Source: Rusavskia elegans (taxonomy: Eukaryota; Ascomycota; Lecanoromycetes; Teloschistales; Teloschistaceae). Taken from it: a DNA stretch of 64,000 bases. Positions within the stretch are counted from its first letter, which is position 1. Every line of letters begins with the position of its first letter. The translations under genes and the position numbers were made by a program. Below, one piece after another: positions 24,249 through 37,030 of the stretch. The DNA lies in NCBI GenBank assembly GCA_011316305.1, contig SAUG01000009.1, forward strand, positions 372,001-436,000. The letters are read 5' to 3'. The notes under the pieces are model-generated. The model saw only the letters and a program-made list of their open reading frames with translations, was not told the DNA's origin and made no database searches.

Positions 24249-27200
24249 TCAACGAGACATTCCCTGCACCTTCCGATAACTCGGCGGCCTCAAAGTTCTC
24301 CGGAGAATCTTCACACTGTATGGCGGGACCAGTGAGATGGCTGAAATGGCTGCCACCCGCCATGCGAAACCCCAACTCCATACATAGCCCAGATCGAAGT
24401 AATCCCCCAGTAGGGGCACGCTGCCGACGTATACCAACGTTGTGCCCAACAGGCTTGTCACCATGATCCGATGCCATGTCACCACCTCGCACGCCACCAT
24501 GATGAGTTCGTTGATCACCAGCACAGTGAAACTGACGCTGACCATCTGTTGGAACTTGACATCCCCGGGCTCCTTGAAGCCACCCACCAGGATTTGACTT
24601 AGCCCTTGGATGATGCTGCCTTGGTAGATGCTGATGGCGACCCACACGAAGAAGGTGCGGTAGCTGAGACTCTGTCCGTTAGTCAACTCCTTATACAGTT
24701 CCGGATAGAGATTCGCAAGTCCTTCGTCGACATCTTTATCCAACACCAGACTAAAGACCGGAGCCATGGTGTACACCGTCGCGTACCCGACAAGCAACCA
24801 GTCTCGGTACAGGATGTTGGGTTCGAAGTGCGCCGCGATGCTGTAGATTGTTTGGCACACAGAAATGATGAGACCACGGTGGATGATGAATTGTGCAAGC
24901 TTAGCCGATCGCTTGTACGAGTTTCGCCCGTGCCAGACTAGCAACTTGGTAAGATGGTGGAAGCTGATGATCGAGAAGTCGGCGGCAAGAGAAGCTTGTC
25001 GTCCTTCTTTTCCCACGATACCGACGCCGACGTCAGCCGCTTGGATCATCGAAACATCGTTGCCACCGTCACCAATGCACGCCACTCGTTTCTTGGTGAA
25101 TTGTCGGATCAGGTACGCTATGTCCGCTTTTTGTGTGGGTGAGCAACGACAGGCGATCACGGCAGGCAGAAGCACCGCGAGCGAGATGAACTCCCAGCGG
25201 TGGTGGCTGAGGAAGTACGAGAGCGAATCCCCATCGATGAGTAATGCCGTCGAGTCGGGCTTAGATCGAAGCAGAGAAAGGGCATCGAGAGCGGATGATG
25301 CTGGCGTATCCGGGGTCAACTTCGTGATGGTGTGGATGTACTGCGTTCGCGAGACGAGTTTGGCAGACACCGCAACGCAACGAGCCGTTTCTACCTTGTC
25401 ACCAGTGAGCATCCAGATCTTGATGCCGGCGTTGCGAAGTAGCTCGAGTGATGGTTTGACGTCCTTCTGAAGCTTATCCTCCACACCAGTGACCCCCATG
25501 AGCTCGAGATTGTGTTCCAGATTCTCTCGGACGACCCGAGCCATCCTGGCGTCCCGGCTCTGAAGAGACAGTGACGCTTCTTTGTACTGAGCTGCGAACC
25601 CCTGATACTGTTGTGCCGAAAGCCTTCTCCGACCAACTACCAATGTACGCAAGCCTTCGCGGGCCATGTTGGCCGTTTCTTCATCGAGCCAATCATTCGC
25701 TGCTACAATCGAGGTCATCACGGTGTCTGCTCCTTTTTGGTAGAACCAGATCTCGCCGGCTTCTTCAGTAGAAGCCTTCTCAGATTCCTCTCCTTGGATG
25801 AATTGGAGAATGGTGCCCATCCGCTTCCCTTCCGAAGTAAATGGGAAGATATCAAGGATACGGACTCGAACCACAATCCGAGATGTGTCAACAGACTGTA
25901 GTGTAATGCTGGTCCTATCACGGTGAATAAGTCGCAGTCCGACCTGCTCGGTCCAGCGGACGATAGCTATTTCGTCCGGCGAGGATGCCTGATAAGTGGT
26001 AAAGCTAGTACCATCTTCATCATCTGTGGTGGGTGTTACGTTATGGCAAAGTGCCAACGCAAGAACCAAGTCTCGCACCCTCGAACCGATTTCTCGTCTG
26101 GTTCTTGTTGTAGAAGTGCCTGTCGAAGAAATGTAGTAGCTGGAAGATGGTGTGACTAAGGAAGATGGCTGCAGGACGTCGCTTTCTGAGCCGGTGGTGA
26201 AACCCTGACGAACGTACGAAGAAACCTCGTCCATGGCTTCATTGGCATAGGAAACAGTTCCGACATGGATTTTCTTCAGCTCCATCTCATTCTGCGTCAA
26301 TGTGCCAGTTTTGTCGCTAAGCAGATATTCGATCCGGCCCAATTCTTCTGGAATTGTGCTTGTCCGAACAACTGTACCCGGGATACCTTGATCTCTCTCG
26401 ATGAACCATGCGTAGACTGATTTGCCCATGTCCAAGTTGACTCGAAGACTGATCGGAATGATCGTCGAAAACAGTATCAGGAACCGAGTGATAGCTACAT
26501 ACCACTTCATCCTCTCGTCGCCTTCGAAACCCTCAAGTGCAACGAGTATTATGGACAGGCTCAAGGTCAAAGCACACAGGATCTTGGTCAAGTTGTTGAT
26601 CTCACAGTCTAAAAGCCCCGTCTTTGACCTCGGTGGACTGGTGGACATGGCTTGTCGAGTTTGTGATCCAGTGTACACCACAACAGCCAAGACTGTAGCA
26701 TTCGATGCCAAAACGGTGTTGGCCCAGGCAGTGTTCTCGATCGTCAAGGGTGCCGATAGTGTTTTCGGGCTCTGCAATCCTGGTTGGTCGATATAGTCGT
26801 TTGGTCCGTTTTGTCGTGGGGTATAGTCAACTGTGCCGACGAATTCGTTTACTTTCTTCGAGGGCCTCCCAGCGACAATACGCAACCTCGCAAACTCCGA
26901 AGGGTCAAGTATTTGTGTTAGAGGTGAAGCTACGCGAAGCTTCCAGTCTGTTTCTCCGTCCAGCTGGTCTGTTCGAAGGAATGCCTCGCCAGTCCCGTCT
27001 GACTGGCTCGAAACAGCCGCTCGATTCGACTCTGGTGGCGCATCGCTTCCAACTTCTGTCATGGGAGGATCCAGTATTGGCGATTGTCCAGGTAATGGGC
27101 TGGCCTCACTAGCATCGGCTTGCAGGGGTGACGGGGCGACGATGCCTGATTCCGCGCTGGAGCTTTTCAGGATTATCAGGTCTGCGGGTACTCTCTGATC

Positions 27201-28229
27201 TTTGACAAGCTTTACGACATCTCCAACCTTGATATCCCGTGACTTTATGTTCAACTCGTCCACCTCAATATCCAAGCTAGAAGATTTTCCACCATGGCCG
27301 ATTTGTTCCTCCTCCTCCTCGATGACATCCAGACGATTCGGGTAGGACGATGCCGTGTTACTTCGTGGCCTTTTTGTGGGCGCCTTGGACTTTCTATATT
27401 TTTTTCCCTTGCGACCCGCGCTTTTTGCAGGATCCTGCAGTCGAAGTACAGTATACTCTTCTTTGTTTGCTTCTGCGTCCCGTCTTCGCCGCGCTATATC
27501 ATCCAACGCCTCTTTCCCTAAAGTGATTGATAAGACAAAAATCAACGGAACAACGTAAGTGGAAACATATCCGATTCGCAAAGGGGGTATCAACTGAGAC
27601 AATGCAACAAGCAGGAAATACATATTGAAAAAGAAAGAGAATTCGTTATAGAGGGTTCTTGGGAGGAAGCTCCAAGCGGTATATTTGGCATTAGAGACAG
27701 CATTCGGAGGAAAGCGAGGAGGTGGATGTTGCCCGATGATGATATTGCGAGATGTGCCAGCAGAATCGTCCTCTTTTACATTTGTAGTTCGACGGGGATG
27801 CGCCGCTTGGGAGGTGGAAAGGAAACTTGCAAATTTCAGTCGTGAAGAAGGTCGGACTGGGCTTTCGTCCTCAGATTCGTGCTTTTTGGCGGAACGACCG
27901 CTCGGATCTAGCAGAGGCGCACTATCCTCCAAAGTCCCATCTGAGTCTCTGGCACTCGACCGGTCCTGGATGAAGCCTTCATAGTCGCCGTCTTGATGCG
28001 CGTGATCCTGTCGCTGAATACCAGACGCCCTCGTCCGGCTTACTCGTAGATTCCTCAGAGGTATCCTGCTCTCAGGACTTTGCTGAGCCCATGAGGAGTG
28101 GTCGACTTCATTCCCATCCTTCCCGTCATACGGAGCGAGCTCTTGCACATCGAGTTCGATATCGGAGTCGGAGTCGTGACCTGGGGAATCTGGGGCGTTC
28201 GGCTGGTGGTATTGGTGTGATCTGGACAT
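24249..28229 (-). CDS. NEO1: P4-type ATPase, Neo1-type phospholipid flippase
   Basis: A single exon encodes 1326 residues. Motifs: the phosphorylation site SDKTGTLTQNEM with Asp near residue 638, the M4 motif PISLRVNLDMGKS, the nucleotide-domain sequence KGADTVM, the hinge TGDKVETA and GDGGNDVSMIQAADVGVGI. Membrane segments cluster near residues 195-245, 550-605 and in the last 250 residues. The PISL motif and the MELKKIHVG sequence after the phosphorylation site place it with Neo1/ATP9 rather than Drs2/Dnf. Neo1 flips aminophospholipids in Golgi and endosomal membranes and, unlike other P4-ATPases, works without a Cdc50 subunit (known for the family). The N-terminal 150 residues are acidic and likely disordered. 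It is divergent from SEC16, with 376 bp between the starts. Confidence 0.95.
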   Translation of the reverse strand: MSRSHQYHQPNAPDSPGHDSDSDIELDVQELAPYDGKDGNEVDHSSWAQQSPESRIPLRNLRVSRTRASGIQRQDHAHQDGDYEGFIQDRSSARDSDGTLEDSAPLLDPSGRSAKKHESEDESPVRPSSRLKFASFLSTSQAAHPRRTTNVKEDDSAGTSRNIIIGQHPPPRFPPNAVSNAKYTAWSFLPRTLYNEFSFFFNMYFLLVALSQLIPPLRIGYVSTYVVPLIFVLSITLGKEALDDIARRRRDAEANKEEYTVLRLQDPAKSAGRKGKKYRKSKAPTKRPRSNTASSYPNRLDVIEEEEEQIGHGGKSSSLDIEVDELNIKSRDIKVGDVVKLVKDQRVPADLIILKSSSAESGIVAPSPLQADASEASPLPGQSPILDPPMTEVGSDAPPESNRAAVSSQSDGTGEAFLRTDQLDGETDWKLRVASPLTQILDPSEFARLRIVAGRPSKKVNEFVGTVDYTPRQNGPNDYIDQPGLQSPKTLSAPLTIENTAWANTVLASNATVLAVVVYTGSQTRQAMSTSPPRSKTGLLDCEINNLTKILCALTLSLSIILVALEGFEGDERMKWYVAITRFLILFSTIIPISLRVNLDMGKSVYAWFIERDQGIPGTVVRTSTIPEELGRIEYLLSDKTGTLTQNEMELKKIHVGTVSYANEAMDEVSSYVRQGFTTGSESDVLQPSSLVTPSSSYYISSTGTSTTRTRREIGSRVRDLVLALALCHNVTPTTDDEDGTSFTTYQASSPDEIAIVRWTEQVGLRLIHRDRTSITLQSVDTSRIVVRVRILDIFPFTSEGKRMGTILQFIQGEESEKASTEEAGEIWFYQKGADTVMTSIVAANDWLDEETANMAREGLRTLVVGRRRLSAQQYQGFAAQYKEASLSLQSRDARMARVVRENLEHNLELMGVTGVEDKLQKDVKPSLELLRNAGIKIWMLTGDKVETARCVAVSAKLVSRTQYIHTITKLTPDTPASSALDALSLLRSKPDSTALLIDGDSLSYFLSHHRWEFISLAVLLPAVIACRCSPTQKADIAYLIRQFTKKRVACIGDGGNDVSMIQAADVGVGIVGKEGRQASLAADFSIISFHHLTKLLVWHGRNSYKRSAKLAQFIIHRGLIISVCQTIYSIAAHFEPNILYRDWLLVGYATVYTMAPVFSLVLDKDVDEGLANLYPELYKELTNGQSLSYRTFFVWVAISIYQGSIIQGLSQILVGGFKEPGDVKFQQMVSVSFTVLVINELIMVACEVVTWHRIMVTSLLGTTLVYVGSVPLLGDYFDLGYVWSWGFAWRVAAISAISLVPPYSVKILRRTLRPPSYRKVQGMSR

Positions 28230-28605
28230 GTTTCATTGGACCCGGGATGGATGTTGTGGTTGTACGCTGAGTAGCATGGCGCTGTAGAGTCACAATACTA
28301 TCAGTTTCTTCAAATAAATTCGGATGCAGTCTTAACGAGCGAAATTATCATTGTTCAGTGAGGGAGGTTGACAGATGCACAGTGTGGAACCTTTCCGCAC
28401 CATTTCGCCGCTTCCGCAACTAAATCGAGGCAGGTGCCAAGACCTGAGATGACAGCTTCTCCATACGATATTATCTATTCTATCGAGCAAAACATTGCTA
28501 CCACTCGACCTTTCTCGACTAATGTTCAGGCCTGTCACCGTCCTGATCAATCATGTTGACAGTTATGGGTCCGGCAAGGTAGCCTTCACTGGGTAGAGAG
28601 GTAAG
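28230..28605. promoter_or_regulatory. Divergent NEO1/SEC16 promoter
   Basis: This 376-bp region separates the two start codons and must hold both promoters and 5' UTRs. I could not assign specific elements. Confidence 0.6.
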
Positions 28606-31600
28606 ATGCACGCTGAGAGAGCAAGGGATCAGATCCTGCTCTCACGTAAAGGCTCAACTGATCACCCGATTGTAGATAATCCCTTCTGCTGGTCTCCTCT
28701 CGCGATGAGCGATCAAATTCTACGTCTAAGCGAGGATCATGACCTCGGATCATGGCATCCGGCGCATATGCCCGAGTCGGAACCAAAACCTCGTTTTCCC
28801 AATGACACCCCTCCGGAATCCCTCTCATCTCAAAATCTCAATACATCCACATCTATACCTGCTCGAGAGGATTCACAGTCACCGAGATACGTTCCTGGGA
28901 TAGGGTCAGAAGCGGGATTAACAGAAGACCGAGCATTCGGCGGCCATGCAATCAGTCCGCCTCCAGAACCTTTCATGTCGAACAACGGCAATGGAATGGA
29001 ATCGGAGGAGGATTTCAGTGGCCAAAGTTTTGGCATGAATTTATCAGCGGGAAACGAGATTGACGGCCACTCCACTCAAGATGACCGGAAGACCGAATTG
29101 GTCAATGGTCTGAGCTTCATTGGCCAGCCCACACAGGAAGCATCCGTTCCAGGCTCTTCACAATATGCTGTTGGGTATGACAGTCATACGACGGACCAGG
29201 AGCTAGACGACGGTTTCGCTTCACAGCGGGACGTGCAGACGCTGCCGGCTTTTGGGACTCTGGATAGGACCAACTCTTTCCCGGCTGTCCCTCCATTACA
29301 TCAGACCCAGACAATTCAGAGTCCAAGCCATGCTCAATCGCAAGTAGAGAGCATCCCTGAAGAGGAACATCATACTGCACGTGTGACTCCAAGCGAATTT
29401 CACGTGGACGAGTCTCAGCATAGCACGAGTATAGTGGATCTGAACCAGGAAGATCTCTTTGGAGATGCACCATCCGTGGAAGAGGATGATTTTTTCAACC
29501 ATCCATTTGGCGCAGAGGAAGGCAGCTTTCCTATTACTCCAACCGATGATGAAGCTAGATTTGAAGAGGGCTTACCGCTGGTCTCGCCGGAGTCATTCTC
29601 GGTTGAAAAACGGTCATCTAAGACCAATACGTCACCGGATGTCTGCGACAGTCGTCAAGACTCTGCGAATGAAGATTTTTTTGGCGATGACCCAAACTCG
29701 CATCAGGATGCAAGCTTCTTCAAACCCAAGCTTCTAGATCGCAAGACTACCGGTCAGGTAATTCATGGCATGACTGATGATCCATATGACGGCGCTCATT
29801 ATGCGCTGACTTCGCAAAAAGAAGATCCGTCGTCAGAGGAAGTGGCTGCAGACACTGTCAACGTTTCGAACAATAGTCCAATCAATGCACAACCCTCTCA
29901 AGCCACAAGCGATTTCTCAGCAGAAGCGACAAACCAGAAGGAGGAAGATTTGGCGGCACTGTGGCAGGCAGCTCTAGATGATGATGACTTGCTGGATGAT
30001 GCCGAATTGCCAGCAGATCAGCCCGTTCCTTCAGCAGAAGCTGGAGTGACGACCAAAGAACAGACTCTACCGGTGCCTACTTCGCAGGCCATCGACGGCT
30101 CTCGCAGACCAGTACAAGGCTACGGAACTACCACAGCCGACCTTAGGGATAGCTCAGGTTCTTCACAGAATAGGTACGCGCCTGCTTCAACACAACAGAC
30201 TGCGGCGTCTTCGCTCTATCAAAACCAAGTCTCGGCTGGACATCAATTGAATTCAGGCTCGCCCCAATATCTCAGCAACTCGTCTTCAGCGCCTGCAGGC
30301 TTTGGGGCAAATGCGTTGCAGCAATTGCCACAAAGCAATGTTTCTGGACGGTCAAGGCCGGGCATGCCGGCGCCAGCTCAGAGCTTTGCTGATAAATCGA
30401 AAGGCGGCTATACTTCACCTTATGACCTTCCTATGGACGTGAACAGACCAAAGAGGCGAACCCACCTTCAGCAAGTACAGACTGTATCGAATCTACAACC
30501 CTCTCGCCCTCTCGCACCTCCCCGAAGCAGTTCGATGTATGTGTCGGGACGCCCGGCCGATGCCCTATCACCACTTTTGCCACCTTTACCTGGCGCTAAC
30601 CCTGCGTTGCCATCGGCAAGACCGTCATCTTCGGGTGTTCAGCCAAAGCCTAGTGTGGGGAGTTTCTTTGAAGAGCTCCCTGCGTCCAAATCTCGTCCTC
30701 CTAGCAGCGTAGGCAGATATGCGCCTGCAGCTCCACAGCAGCAACCCACACAGCCACCATCTCTCTCCGAACCACCGCGGCAGCAGTCTCTGGCCCAACG
30801 ACCAACATCAAGTTCCTCCAATACCGCGTCCAATTATCAGCTTGTCCCTCCTGAACGACAAAGCCCTTATGCAAACCTTCCCCAACAGCCTAATGCAACC
30901 TCTGTTCCGGTACAGGCGAACTCAAGATACTCTCCGGCGCCAGGTTCCCAGTCCAACGTCCCTCCGCCACGAAACCGATACGCAGTGTCTCCTGCAGCCG
31001 CAGGTTCTCGACCACTGGCATCTTCACAAGCTACACCCTTTCAGCCTCGAACCTCAAGCCCACTTGCGCAGAATTCGGCAGTTTCACAGCAGACACATCG
31101 TGTGACTCCTCCACCAGCCGAAGTTCCAGAGCGGCCTCGTATACCTCAAAGGATAGCAACTGTCCAAAGACACGATCCTCGATACGACTCGTCTGGATTA
31201 TCCCAGGTTGAAGAACATTTCGACCCTAGCGTTGGGCGCAACGTGCCAGGAACAGCCAACAGGGGATCTTTGACTGAACCACGATCTGCTCACGAGAGCA
31301 TCCCGCCTCAGTCTAATCTGGGCTATGCGCCAATTCAAAGCTCGCCATCCAATGCTGGATTCCCAGCTCTGTCTCCCGACTCCGAAGCCGCTTCAACAAG
31401 CCGAGATATACATCATCAATATTTGAATGAATCGCAAAGACAATCACCGATTTCCGCCGACGATGGCATTATTGGACCTCTGCGACGGCCACAAACCCAG
31501 TCGCCTGGAGTCTCAAGGCCTAAGCCGGATGCATTGACTAGAGCGAAAGACGTACACCAACGGCCAGCCTCAGCTATCGCCTGTTCATCCTATGGCCACG

Positions 31601-34600
31601 CTGAGTCTCCGGCTCCATCTCAATACGCGACAATGGCTCAAACAGGATCCCGCCAGGCACAGGATCTACATTATATCCGGCCAGACGACGGCCGAGAACA
31701 CGACCCTCTTGAGCGGTGGAAGGGAGGCCCAATCTTCAAGTTCGGCTTCGGAGGTACAATTGTAACAAGCTTTCCTAAGCATATTCCGCGTTATGCCGCC
31801 GGACACGGCTTTCCGATGATCAAGTGCAGTCCAGGTGAGGTCAAGCTTCAAATAGGCAACAGGAATACGCTTGGGGATGAAATTGGGAGCTTCCCTGGTC
31901 CTCTGAAGTCCAAGAGTAAGAAGAAAGAGCTCTTGGAATGGCTCCAAAGGAAGATCGACATACTAGAGAGAGCCCAGGCATCTGTTGTCCCCAGTGCTAC
32001 ATTGCCTGATCCAATCAAACGACATGAGGAGAAGGTGCTCCTCTGGAAGATCATGAAAGTCTTCGTGGAATATGATGGCAGCGTTGCCCGTAACAATAAA
32101 GCAGAGGATGCCGTCAGAACAATCCTGTGCCCGGATCTCACGCAAAGTGAAGGGATAGAGGCTTCCTTCGTCGGATCTGGAGTATCGGTAGCGGGGATAT
32201 CGAAGCCTGATGGGTCGCGTCCTGTGACCGAATCCGTAGATCCCAGCGCGGTGGAATCAGTACGACGATTGCTATTGCAGGGTGAACGGGAAAAGGCGGT
32301 ATGGCATGCGGTCGATCGACGGATGTGGGCTCACGCCATGGTACTTGCCTCGACCCTTGACAAGTCTGTCTGGAAACAAGTTCTGCATGAGTTTACGCGT
32401 CTGGAAGTTAAGCCATATGGAGAGAACACCGAGTCATTGGCAGCGTTGTACGAAGTCTTTGCCGGCAATTGGGAGGAAAGTATCGACGAACTAGTCCCGC
32501 CGTCTGCCCGAGCTGGTCTTCAGATGGTGAGCAAGGCGGCTTCGACGGGGCCGACCAGGAATGCTCTGGATGGCCTGGACGGATGGAAGGAGACCCTCAC
32601 ATTGATCCTCAGCAACCGTACCCAAGATGACGAGAATGCTCTGGTTGCACTTGGACGCCTTTTAGCTGGCTACAGCAGGATCGAAGCCGCTCACCTCTGT
32701 CTCATATTCGCGAAATCAACAGGCCTCTTTGGCGGTACGGAAGATGCTCAAGCCAGCGTTTTCCTCCTTGGAGCAGATCACCAACAGCAGCCTTTCGACT
32801 ATGGACGCGATCTCGACAGCATCCTTCTGACTGAAGTCTACGAGTTTGCTCGTTCTGTACTCGCTTCATCTGCAACTCTGTCGGTCTCACCGCATTTACA
32901 ATCCTACAAACTCTACCATGCAATGCTTTTGGTGGAGAATGGCCATCGATCCGAAGCCCAACAATACTGCGACGCCATCATGAGCACTCTTAAGTCAACG
33001 ACCAAGCCGTCGCCGTATTACCACAGTCTGTTGTTCACCGCTTTGGATGACCTCTTAGAACGGCTGCAGCAGGCCCCACGAGACGGCTCGTCGTGGATGT
33101 CGAAGCCCATGGACAAGATGTCGGGCTCCATGTGGAAAAGGCTGAACAATTTCATCGTTGGCGATGAGAGTGACACTGGTTCAGCGTCTTCTGGGAGAGA
33201 CCAAGATTCAGGTCCATTTGCAAGAGTGGCTGCTGATGCTCCAGCCGTCAGTCGAAGTGCATCTTCGACCGATCTGTATAGTGCCTTCGGTTCTCCAACG
33301 GGACCATCAATGCCAGCCCCGACTTCGTTCGGATCTCGTTACGCTCCAAACTCTCACTATGCGCCGAGCGGCCAGTACACTCCTCGTTCTTCCCTCGAGC
33401 AGCAAGGCCGTCCATCTGAGGACCAGCTTCAAAAGCCAGCTCATTCCAGCACGTTGCGACCGACGCAACCCCAGGCTCCATATCCTTCCAATCCATCTCG
33501 ATATACTTCCTCACCGGCCCCTCGACAGGATTTCTCAAGCCAGCAGTACAGACCTACTTATCAGCCTTCCGCCTACGATTCACCAAAGTCCGAAGGCTAC
33601 TTGCCGACGCCCCCCTTGCAACCCGACCACATGCCTATAGCTCCTCCGAACGATCCGTCCAGCTCACTGTATCCGTCCGAACCACTGCAATTAAGCGCTT
33701 CTCCAGGTTCACAAGAATTCTACAATCACCCTGCTAACGTAGATGATGGCCTTGGTCACACTTATGAACCACCTTCATCAGTGTATAATCCCAGTGCTTC
33801 CACTTATGAGCCTCCTCCATCCTACGCACCCTATGATCCGGAGGTGCCAGACAACCAAGTTCCGACGGAGGAACAGAGTCCAAAGAAGAAGAAGAAGTCT
33901 TTCATGAATGACGACGAGGATGACGACTTCGCCGCCAAAGCAGCGGCAGTCCTGAAGGACGATAAAGCGCGAAAAGATCAGGAAGCAAACGAGGCATTCC
34001 GTAAGGCGGCAGAAGCTGATGGTATGATAATCCTTCCAGATTTCTGATGAAAGGGTACTGACTTCCTCTTCTAGCGCAAAGGGACTTGAAACCCAAGAAA
34101 TCGGGTTGGTTTGGCGGCGTCGGAGGCTGGCTTGGTGGCAAGAAAGATGATGATCTTAACAACCAAGAGCCCAAAGCGATCAAGGCCAAACTCGGGGAGG
34201 AAAGCTCCTTCTACTACGACAAGGAGCTCAAAAAATGGGTCAACAAAAAAGACCCTGCGCCAGCTGCATCAGAAGCGCCGAAAGCGCCGCCGCCGAGAGG
34301 GCCGCCCTCGAGAGCTGTCAGTGGTGCCGCCGGGCCGCCAATGTTGACGTCTGCATCGAGGACATCGACTCCGCCAGTACCCCCTTTGCCATCCCAAGCA
34401 CCGGCTCCTATACAGCATCAGTCCCACCCACCATCTGGGAGCGGCACACCAGCAGGGAAGGTATCGCCTACGATGCCGACGACGACTGCAGCTACGACTG
34501 ATCAAGCGTCATCGAGTGGGCCACCGTCGGCGCCTCCATCGAGACCATCGACTGCTGTCGGCGGCGGCGGCAATATTGACGATCTACTGGGGGAGCCACA

Positions 34601-34670
34601 GGTCCGAAAGGGCGGCACCATGAAAAGAGGGAAGAAGGGTCGGGGGTATATAGATGTGATGGCGAAGTAG
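28606..34670 (+). CDS. SEC16: Sec16, COPII coat scaffold of ER exit sites
   Basis: Exons 28606-34021 and 34075-34670 are joined across a 53-bp intron (GTATGA donor, CTGAC branch, TAG acceptor), giving 2003 residues. The N-terminal half is low-complexity, rich in Pro, Ser and Gln with acidic patches. The central conserved domain starts near residue 1030 (DPLERWKGGPIFKFGFGG) and is followed by the alpha-solenoid region to about residue 1500 (for example EKAVWHAVDRRMWAHAMVLA). The C-terminus has KSGWFGGVGGWLGGKKDD and a Pro-rich tail. Sec16 organises ER exit sites and binds Sec13, Sec23/24 and Sar1 (established for yeast). An in-frame ATG at 28705 (MSDQIL) is an alternative start and fits the usual N-terminus (SWHPAHMP follows) about as well. 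Confidence 0.95.
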
Positions 34671-35831
34671 GTGCTTGGCCGTTGTAAGAATATCGCAAGA
34701 AGGCATTTGAAGCCTTTCGTAACTCGTGCTCTGGTCAATCGAAGATTCATATGCTCGTTTCGCCGAGCCGAAGGATATGATCCGAAAACGGAGTCTCAGG
34801 GAAAGAGGTGGCAGCATACGATGGGTTGCATCTCTCCGGCGTGTATTTCGTCTTGTTCTTTAGCGAATGGGTCGAGGAGAAGTACCTTAAGATAAAGATG
34901 GCAGGTGCATCCGGGTCTGCAATGTTCACTACTGTACGTACTTTACATACGATGGATATCAAAGTTCAAAATTGGAACAACTCTGTGATCTGTTTGCATG
35001 TGTACTCGTTTCGCCAAAGAGATTATACGAGTTCGAAGGAGGAATCGTCGAGATGTGAGATTTGATGAAGACTCTTCATACTTCGATAGATCGTGAATGG
35101 GGTGTGTGGTATGACCCTTTTCAAGACGTCTGTCTCTTCGATGAGCATTGCAAGAAGATAGATCGATGAAGCAATATCTTTCTGGTTTGTACCACTAATC
35201 TCATTGTTATTGGTAGTTCTATGGTTGTACATTTTGGCACCAATTACGCTTTAGCGTCGTCTTTCTTTTTCTTGTGGAAGACGGTAGCGAGGTGGTTCTT
35301 GAAGTAGTGTAGTAAAGTCTGGATTTGCTTGTCGAGGATTGATGTGTTGTGTTCAAGGAATGAAGGAGCTTGGCATGGAGATACTGGGGCCGGTAGAGAA
35401 AGTGTTGAAAGTTCTCGAGCGAAGCAGCAGAAGGTTAGGTACGTGTTCTTACTATGGACAGAGCGGATAGGGGTGTATCGATATCACTTATCTTACACTG
35501 ATCATATAGTGAACCTCGGGTGCAAAGTGACATGGAAAAATACATCCTCAGGGCTATCGAGCTACATCGCCATGATTGATAAGATACAAGCCTGGACGCC
35601 CGTTCTGTGATAGAGGAAAAGCGACTTCCGACAAATTGCAGCAATGTAACAGGGGTATCTTGGTAGTAGGACGACAAAGGTAGTCCTGCTCCAGCATAAT
35701 CAACACCATCCAGAGCTAAAAGAAAAGAGAGTCATTTCGATATGCGAGTCCTGCGCGCCTTCGTGGCAGGTTCTAAGACTGGACTACCGCAGCGGGAGGT
35801 TTTCTGGTCCTCCTGAGTCGAAGAGGTGAGA
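34671..35831. other. Intergenic region; no gene seen
   Basis: This is a convergent spacer between SEC16 and the DUF7918-like gene. Only short frames without domains are seen; it should contain both 3' UTRs. Confidence 0.65.
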
Positions 35832-37030
35832 TCAGTCAGCCGTTAGGTCGACGACCTCGGGGGGCCCTGATCTACGGCTTCGTTTCTGTTTGACTTCATT
35901 CTCGTTGTCTTCTCGTTCGCGCTTGACCTTCGAGGTTGAGCGATGCTGTTCTGACTTGACGACTGGCTGAGGCGTGCTACTTGTACGGTTCTCCAGTTCA
36001 GCAACCCGCGCCTAGGGTTCGTTATCAGAAAAGGGCTATTGGATGCATGAAGTGCTGAACACTCACTCGTAGAGCCCGTAGCTCTTCTTGCGGATCGTCG
36101 GGTTCGACTACTGCTCCTTCGGAGCGTCTATTTAATGGCGCTGGAGAAGGAGAGCGTGGAATACAACCAAGCATTTGAAGGGTACCTGTGCCATAGGTGA
36201 GATGCAAGCATGTTTTCAAAGCCAATGCAGCATACGCTTTGAGCGATAAATAATGTTCAACCTGACTGAGCGTCCCAGAAGGCCTGGCATGGGGATTCCT
36301 TCCTTATATATGTAAGTTGACGATCCCACGATTGGTTGAAGGTTACTGCATCTGTGCATCTTTAGCAACTATACAGAACAATCTCAGTGAGGAGAGCGCT
36401 AACTTGATAGCATTCTCGATTGCTTTTCCCTTCAGCATCTTTTCCGAAACTTCGGAAACCGATTCTGTAATGTCCTTGTTGTACTCTCGTACTGTCTCTT
36501 TACCAAAGTGGATTCGTTGCCAACAGACTTGAAGTTGTCCCAGACCTTTGATCTCACTCGCGGAAGTGGTTGACTCGTTCCTTTCGTCTGTCATACAACT
36601 GTAAGCACAACTGCCGCTCACAGACCAGGAGTGTGCTTCACATACGGATTTTTAACTCGCCGAAAGTCAAATCACCACGTTGGAACTGACCAGTCTTAGG
36701 ACAGTATTTTCTTAGGCAGCTGAAGCGTAAGGTGCGGTTTTCAAGAGACCCTCCGATAGCATGCTTCGACTTGATAGTAAGTTCGTATCCTTGTTGATCG
36801 CCATCCAAGTAATATGTTACTCGGACACCGTCGCATTTTGCAAATTGGAAGCTGGGTTCTAAGGTAACGACGACAGCGAACTTGGCTCCTGTGACCGCCT
36901 CGATGTACTTATGTGGAGGTGACGACAGGCTGAAAGGGTCTTCGTGACCATCTGCATCAGGATCATCGTACATTGGACAGGTCTTGCCGTCGGATATGAC
37001 CTTGACTGTGACGCCTGCATAGTGTGCCAT
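35832..37030 (-). CDS. DUF7918-like conserved fungal protein
   Basis: Five exons (36646-37030, 36404-36587, 36236-36345, 36067-36185, 35832-36011) join in frame to 325 residues, with four introns of 50-58 bp that have sound donors and mostly clear branch sites. The start MAHYAGVTVKVISDGK opens a predicted beta-rich domain (KYIEAVTGAKFAVVVTLEP, VRVTYYLDGDQ). A central block GLGQLQVCWQRI is followed by IIYRSKRTLQMLGCIPRSP, a signature I associate with the DUF7918 family. The C-terminal 60 residues are basic (KVKREREDNENEVKQKR) and end PPEVVDLTAD, which resembles a SUMO-interacting motif. No molecular function is known for the family; a nuclear role is only an inference from the basic tail. Confidence 0.82.
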
